From the NCBI GenBank assembly GCA_963422705.1, contig OY730443.1, forward strand, positions 2,418,001 through 2,482,000: 64,000 nucleotides of DNA, given 5' to 3'. Source of the stretch: G963422705 sp963422705 (GTDB lineage Bacteria > Poribacteria > WGA-4E > WGA-3G). The notes under the pieces were generated by a model. It searched no databases. It saw only the letters and a list, made by a program, of their open reading frames with translations, and had not been told where the DNA came from. A program made the translations under genes and the position numbers. Each line of letters begins with the position of its first letter. Positions within the stretch are counted from its first letter, which is position 1. Of this stretch, positions 60,548 through 64,000 are shown one piece after another.

Positions 60548-61504
60548 ATGATAGATGTTCAACACCTTACAAAAAATTATGGCCCGTTTCAGGCACTCAA
60601 AGATATTTCGTTTAATGTTGACAAAGGACAGGTGGTAGGGTTTCTTGGCCCCAATGGCGCAGGTAAAACGACAACAATGCGCATCCTTACCTGCTTCATG
60701 CCCGCGAGCAGTGGACGCGTCACCATTGCAGGTTACGACGTTTTCAAAGAATCGCGGGATGTCCGCAAACGTATTGGGTATCTTCCAGAAAACGTCCCGC
60801 TCTATCATGAAATGACAGTCACGAAGTACCTCACCTACCTGGCGAAAATTCGTAGCGTCCCATCTCAGCAGCGTAAGAAAGGGTTGGATATAGCAATTGA
60901 GGCGTGCGGGTTAACCGAACGTCGGCATCAGATTATCGGGCAATTGTCGCGCGGTTTCCGACAACGCGTCGGTTTAGCACAAGCGCTTATTCACGAGCCA
61001 GACGTCCTAATCCTCGATGAGCCGACTTCTGGGTTGGACCCGCGGCAAATCGTAGAAATACGCGAGTTAATCAAAACACTCGGCGAAGAACGTACAATCC
61101 TTTTTAGCACACACATTCTCTCTGAAGCCAGTCAGACTTGTGAACGTCTGATTATCATCAGCCAAGGGCGCATTACCGGCGATATGCAACTCACCGATGG
61201 ACGCGCGACTTCTAGACTGACTGAGGAGACTCAATCGGCTCAGGAAAGTGAAACCCCGGTAAAAACGCTCACAGTCGACATTGAAGGTGCTGCTGCAGAC
61301 GAGGTACTGGCAATACTCAAGAGTATCCCTGAGGTGACAACCGCAGTTCATAAAGGCACAACGGTATTCCAGATTCAGTACGCGATGACAACAGATATTC
61401 GAGCAGATGTTGCAGAAATCATCGTCCGCCGCGGGTGGAAGCTGCTTGAAATGCACACGCCTGAAATGACATTGGAAGAAGTATTTCTCTCTTTAACTGT
61501 CTGA
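60548..61504 (+). CDS. ABC transporter ATP-binding protein (GldA/NatA-like)
   Basis: ATPase of 318 residues. Walker A GPNGAGKTTTM near residue 38, signature QLSRGFRQRVGLAQAL (SRG in place of SGG), Walker B VLILDEPTSGLDP and H-loop ILFSTHILSEA. About 90 C-terminal residues form an extra domain (TLTVDIEGAAADEVLAILKSI, EMTLEEVFLSLTV) typical of exporters of the ABC-2 type, as in GldA of the gliding machinery. The membrane partner would be expected just downstream, but the next gene is a hydrolase. Ribosome site weak. Confidence 0.88.
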   Translation: MIDVQHLTKNYGPFQALKDISFNVDKGQVVGFLGPNGAGKTTTMRILTCFMPASSGRVTIAGYDVFKESRDVRKRIGYLPENVPLYHEMTVTKYLTYLAKIRSVPSQQRKKGLDIAIEACGLTERRHQIIGQLSRGFRQRVGLAQALIHEPDVLILDEPTSGLDPRQIVEIRELIKTLGEERTILFSTHILSEASQTCERLIIISQGRITGDMQLTDGRATSRLTEETQSAQESETPVKTLTVDIEGAAADEVLAILKSIPEVTTAVHKGTTVFQIQYAMTTDIRADVAEIIVRRGWKLLEMHTPEMTLEEVFLSLTV

Positions 61505-61567
61505 ATTATATTTTCATCGATAGAAGTGCTTGAGAATCGACACAAAGAACATTAGGAGACATCTTTT

Positions 61568-62632
61568 GTGAAGCTCGTTACTTTCAAGAAACCGTCATCA
61601 CCAGAAAAGTCTCAAGTCGGCGCCTGGGTTGACGGGAATAAAATTGTAGATTTAGATACCGCTGCAGACGGGTTGGATATGCTTGAGTGCTTCGCGCAAG
61701 CACGCATCGCGAGTTTACAGTCGTACATTGATACCGTTGAAGAGCAACTTGTCTACCGAACAACCGCAACCTCTGCATCCACAGAGACGGGCGGTGGGCA
61801 AACTGGCGACGGGTTAAGCGCTCGACAAAAGTGGCGCGCCCGCAGCGCAGCCACCCAAAACGCTCCGGTGGATGACACCGACACCGTTTTATCAGTCGCC
61901 GATGTTCAAATACTGGCACCTTTTCCTCACCCAGCAAGTCTTCGCGACTTTGGTGTCTTCAAAACTCACATGGATGCGGCCGCACGAATCACCGGTAAGG
62001 AGATTTCCCGTGAATGGTTCAAACTGCCAAATTACTACCGCGGTAGCACGAGCCCCGCATCCATCGCCGGGCACGAAGCCGTGGTTACCTGGCCGAATTA
62101 CACAGAGAAACTCGATTTTGAGCTAGAATGGGGTGTCTATATCGGTAAAATAGGGAAAAATATTTCGATAGAGGAAGCACCCGAATACATCGCCGGCTAT
62201 ACCATATATAACGATATGAGTGCCCGCGATATTCAATTCCGGCATATGTCCTTGGCACTTGGTCCCGCAAAAGGGAAGGATTTTGATAAGAGTAACATCA
62301 TGGGGCCTTGCCTTGTCACCCCGGATGAGATTGGAGAACCGTACAATCTCCGAATGATTGCCAGAGTTAATGGCGACGTCTGGGCAGATGGAAATACGTC
62401 CGATATGTATTACACGTTCGCGGAAATGATTTCCTTCGTCTCCCAATCCGAAACGCTTTATCCGGGGGACTTCTTAGGCTCAGGCACCGTTGGTAAAGGC
62501 TGTGGGTGGGAACTCGACAGGTGGATACAACCCGGCGACGTAATTGAACTAGAAATAGAAAATATCGGTGTACTAAGAAATGAAATCGGCGAACCTGAAG
62601 AAAATCCGGCAGCGTGGAAGGAAAAAGCGTAA
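61568..62632 (+). CDS. Fumarylacetoacetate hydrolase family protein
   Basis: Protein of 354 residues. GTG start with AGGAGA upstream. The FAH-type catalytic part occupies about residues 130-350: KLDFELEWGVYIGKIGKNI (metal ligand Glu), YIAGYTIYNDMSARDIQFRHM, GPAKGKDFDKSNIMGPCLVTP and DFLGSGTVGKGCGWELDRW. The family hydrolyses or decarboxylates beta-diketone type acids of aromatic or sugar catabolism. The N-terminal 110 residues contain a variable insertion. The following SDR gene starts 2 bp after its stop, suggesting one pathway. Confidence 0.88.
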   Translation: MKLVTFKKPSSPEKSQVGAWVDGNKIVDLDTAADGLDMLECFAQARIASLQSYIDTVEEQLVYRTTATSASTETGGGQTGDGLSARQKWRARSAATQNAPVDDTDTVLSVADVQILAPFPHPASLRDFGVFKTHMDAAARITGKEISREWFKLPNYYRGSTSPASIAGHEAVVTWPNYTEKLDFELEWGVYIGKIGKNISIEEAPEYIAGYTIYNDMSARDIQFRHMSLALGPAKGKDFDKSNIMGPCLVTPDEIGEPYNLRMIARVNGDVWADGNTSDMYYTFAEMISFVSQSETLYPGDFLGSGTVGKGCGWELDRWIQPGDVIELEIENIGVLRNEIGEPEENPAAWKEKA

Positions 62633-62634
62633 CG

Positions 62635-63420
62635 ATGCAAGACACCCCGGGAAGCGTAATTTCCAACGGTGCCCGCCTAAAAAATAAAGTAGCGATTATC
62701 ACAGGCGCAGCCTCGGGCATCGGCAAGGCGACAGCCATCCTATTCGCACAACACGGGGCAAACGTCGTTGTTGCCGACATAAACGCTGCGGGCGGAAAAC
62801 AGAGCGTGAATATTATCCGTGCCACCGGCGGCAGAGGACTTTACATGCCAGTTGATGTGACAATAGCATCTGATACCGAACAGATGGTTCAAGAAACCGT
62901 TAAAACCTACGGCAAATTGGATGTGCTATTCAACAATGCCGGTATTGCGATGCGGCTTCCCGTTGCAGAACTACCAGAATCAGATTGGCACGACTGTTTG
63001 GCTGTGAATCTCACCGGGGTATATCTCTGCGCGAAAGCCGCGATTCCTGCAATGCAGGAGAATGGGGGCGGTTCTATTATCAACATGTCCTCCATCTACG
63101 GGATTGTAGGCGCCGATGTTCGCGCAGCTTACGTGGCTTCCAAGGGCGGGGTAACAAACCTTACCCGCGGCATGGCACTCGATTACGCCCAAGACAACAT
63201 CCGAGTTAACTGCATCTGTCCCGGATTTATTGAAACGCCATTGGTTGCGGGCGTCGTCAAAACGCCCGCGGAATATCGGAAACTCGCGGATAAGCATCCG
63301 ATGAAGCGACTGGGCAAACCGGAAGAAATTGCCTACGGCGCCCTATACCTTGCATCCGATGAAGCGGCATTCGTCACAGGCATCGCCTTCCCGATTGATG
63401 GCGGCTATACCGCGGGATAA
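62635..63420 (+). CDS. Short-chain dehydrogenase/reductase
   Basis: Classical SDR of 261 residues. Cofactor loop ITGAASGIGKATA near residue 21, NNAG, SIINMSSIYG (catalytic Ser), YVASKGG (YxxxK) and the terminal FPIDGGYTAG. Likely NAD(P)-dependent oxidation of an alcohol on a sugar acid or similar. The ATG at 62635 starts right after the FAH stop; a GTG at 62614 is an alternative with 19 bp overlap. SDR plus FAH hydrolase together resemble L-fucose or related sugar-acid catabolism in other bacteria; here that is inference. Confidence 0.9.
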   Translation: MQDTPGSVISNGARLKNKVAIITGAASGIGKATAILFAQHGANVVVADINAAGGKQSVNIIRATGGRGLYMPVDVTIASDTEQMVQETVKTYGKLDVLFNNAGIAMRLPVAELPESDWHDCLAVNLTGVYLCAKAAIPAMQENGGGSIINMSSIYGIVGADVRAAYVASKGGVTNLTRGMALDYAQDNIRVNCICPGFIETPLVAGVVKTPAEYRKLADKHPMKRLGKPEEIAYGALYLASDEAAFVTGIAFPIDGGYTAG

Positions 63421-63461
63421 TAATCCATTTCGTCTATCCGCGACAATCTTATGAGATAAAC

Positions 63462-64000
63462 ATGCGAAAACTTTCCTTCTACGCCTTCCTCATTCTACTG
63501 CTAAATAGCACATACTTATTCAGTTTTGGGGAACCGACGCTCTTTTACATTTCCAATGTTCTACTCCACGTCGGACTTGGTATCGCATTGATACTCCCGT
63601 TCAGCATTTATGCCTATAAACAATTCAAGCGAATCTCAACACTCGGACGAATAGGTATTCTGGGAATATCTATTGGGATTAGCAGTGGTGGGTATTTGAT
63701 GATTGTCGGCGCAACGACGCCGTATCACTGGCTGCTCATCACCCATATCGTCAGTGTTAGCGCCGGGGCAATCCTTTTCTCTATCCACCTATTGCGAGAT
63801 AGCGCCCTTATTACCCTATCCATGAAAAAAATCGGTGTAGCGACACTCATAGGCATACTGCTTTTCCCGCTCGGAGTCAGGCTCATGCAGTATTACCTAC
63901 CGAATGAGAACTACCTAGTCGAAAATCCGGTACTCCCTCCTACTAGCATGTATGAAGAGGGCGGAGGTACCACAGGCAACTTTTTCCCCGCATCCGTTGA
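63462..64000 (+). CDS. Membrane protein, N-terminal part (runs off the window)
   Basis: Open from an ATG at 63462 to the last base, 179 codons. Four hydrophobic segments are evident (FYAFLILLLNSTYLFSF, NVLLHVGLGIALILPF, GILGISIGISSGGYLMIV, HWLLITHIVSVSAGAILF, and a fifth around ATLIGILLFPLGV), followed by a Gly-rich stretch (MYEEGGGTTGNFFPAS). The combination of an N-terminal membrane block and a GGxxGxFFPxS-like linker is reminiscent of multihaem cytochrome proteins in this lineage, but no CxxCH is reached before the end. Incomplete. Confidence 0.6.
   Translation, partial: MRKLSFYAFLILLLNSTYLFSFGEPTLFYISNVLLHVGLGIALILPFSIYAYKQFKRISTLGRIGILGISIGISSGGYLMIVGATTPYHWLLITHIVSVSAGAILFSIHLLRDSALITLSMKKIGVATLIGILLFPLGVRLMQYYLPNENYLVENPVLPPTSMYEEGGGTTGNFFPASV

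Overview
The window looks like Candidatus Poribacteria, the sponge- and marine-associated lineage, or a close relative. The clues are secreted proteins that end in a C-terminal module starting with an NPFNPETWIPYQLA-type motif preceded by dockerin type I pairs, VCBS/ASPIC and leucine-rich-repeat surface proteins, phytanoyl-CoA dioxygenase, remnants of arylsulfatase genes, and many lipoproteins. This is inferred from protein style only; there is no rRNA in the window and I see no tRNA or CRISPR array.

Layout. 0-4.5 kb, minus strand: two sulfotransferases, a MurJ/MATE-like flippase and an NAD-dependent epimerase, apparently a cell-surface glycan locus; a GT4 glycosyltransferase at 10.5-11.7 kb may belong with it. 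4.6-12.7 kb, minus: exported proteins (VCBS/ASPIC plus dockerin, LRR plus dockerin, lamin-tail lipoprotein, beta-helix lipoprotein). 12.9-14.4 kb, plus: a TrpD-like family 3 glycosyltransferase/phosphoribosyltransferase homologue. 14.4-21.5 kb, minus: an enolase-superfamily remnant, a CotH/EF-hand/lamin-tail protein with a DUF4956 membrane protein, an Fe(III)-type ABC importer (permease and binding protein, no ATPase) and a small secreted peptide. 21.6-22.9 kb: an IS200/IS605-like element carrying an IsrB-type (HNH-less IscB, RRXRR) protein broken by one in-frame stop, with a probable omega-RNA upstream. 23.1-29.8 kb: sbcDC, a TIM-barrel sugar isomerase, and a divergent IscU/IscA pair.

29.8-39.5 kb is a decayed and repeat-rich region around a 2242-residue LRR protein: a 49-bp tandem repeat, a truncated copy of the LRR gene start, a type III restriction methylase remnant, an SDR remnant, and a TnpB remnant with a structured 3' end. 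39.5-47.7 kb: tsaE overlapping a glycosyltransferase, a DUF2007-like membrane protein, a SIS protein, a phospholipase D-like protein, PhyH, and an FGE-fold/sialidase fusion.

47.8-52.4 kb is the most unusual part: an approximately 2.4-kb cassette occurs three times in progressively shorter form. Each has a membrane-anchored protein with conserved N-terminus and divergent C-terminus (here called A), expressed from a conserved leader, followed by a secreted protein (B) that is Cys/His-rich where complete. I do not recognise either family. 52.7-64 kb: two cyclophilin lipoproteins, a LecA-like lectin, DUF1844, a HEAT-like protein, a K+ channel with RCK domains, YifB, a perfect 916-bp tandem duplication, a metallophosphoesterase, an ABC ATPase, a fumarylacetoacetase-family hydrolase, an SDR, and a membrane protein cut by the window end.

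Gene starts were refined from visible Shine-Dalgarno sites. Several sigma70-type promoters match TTGACA-N17-TATAAT closely, so the promoter calls are better supported than usual.
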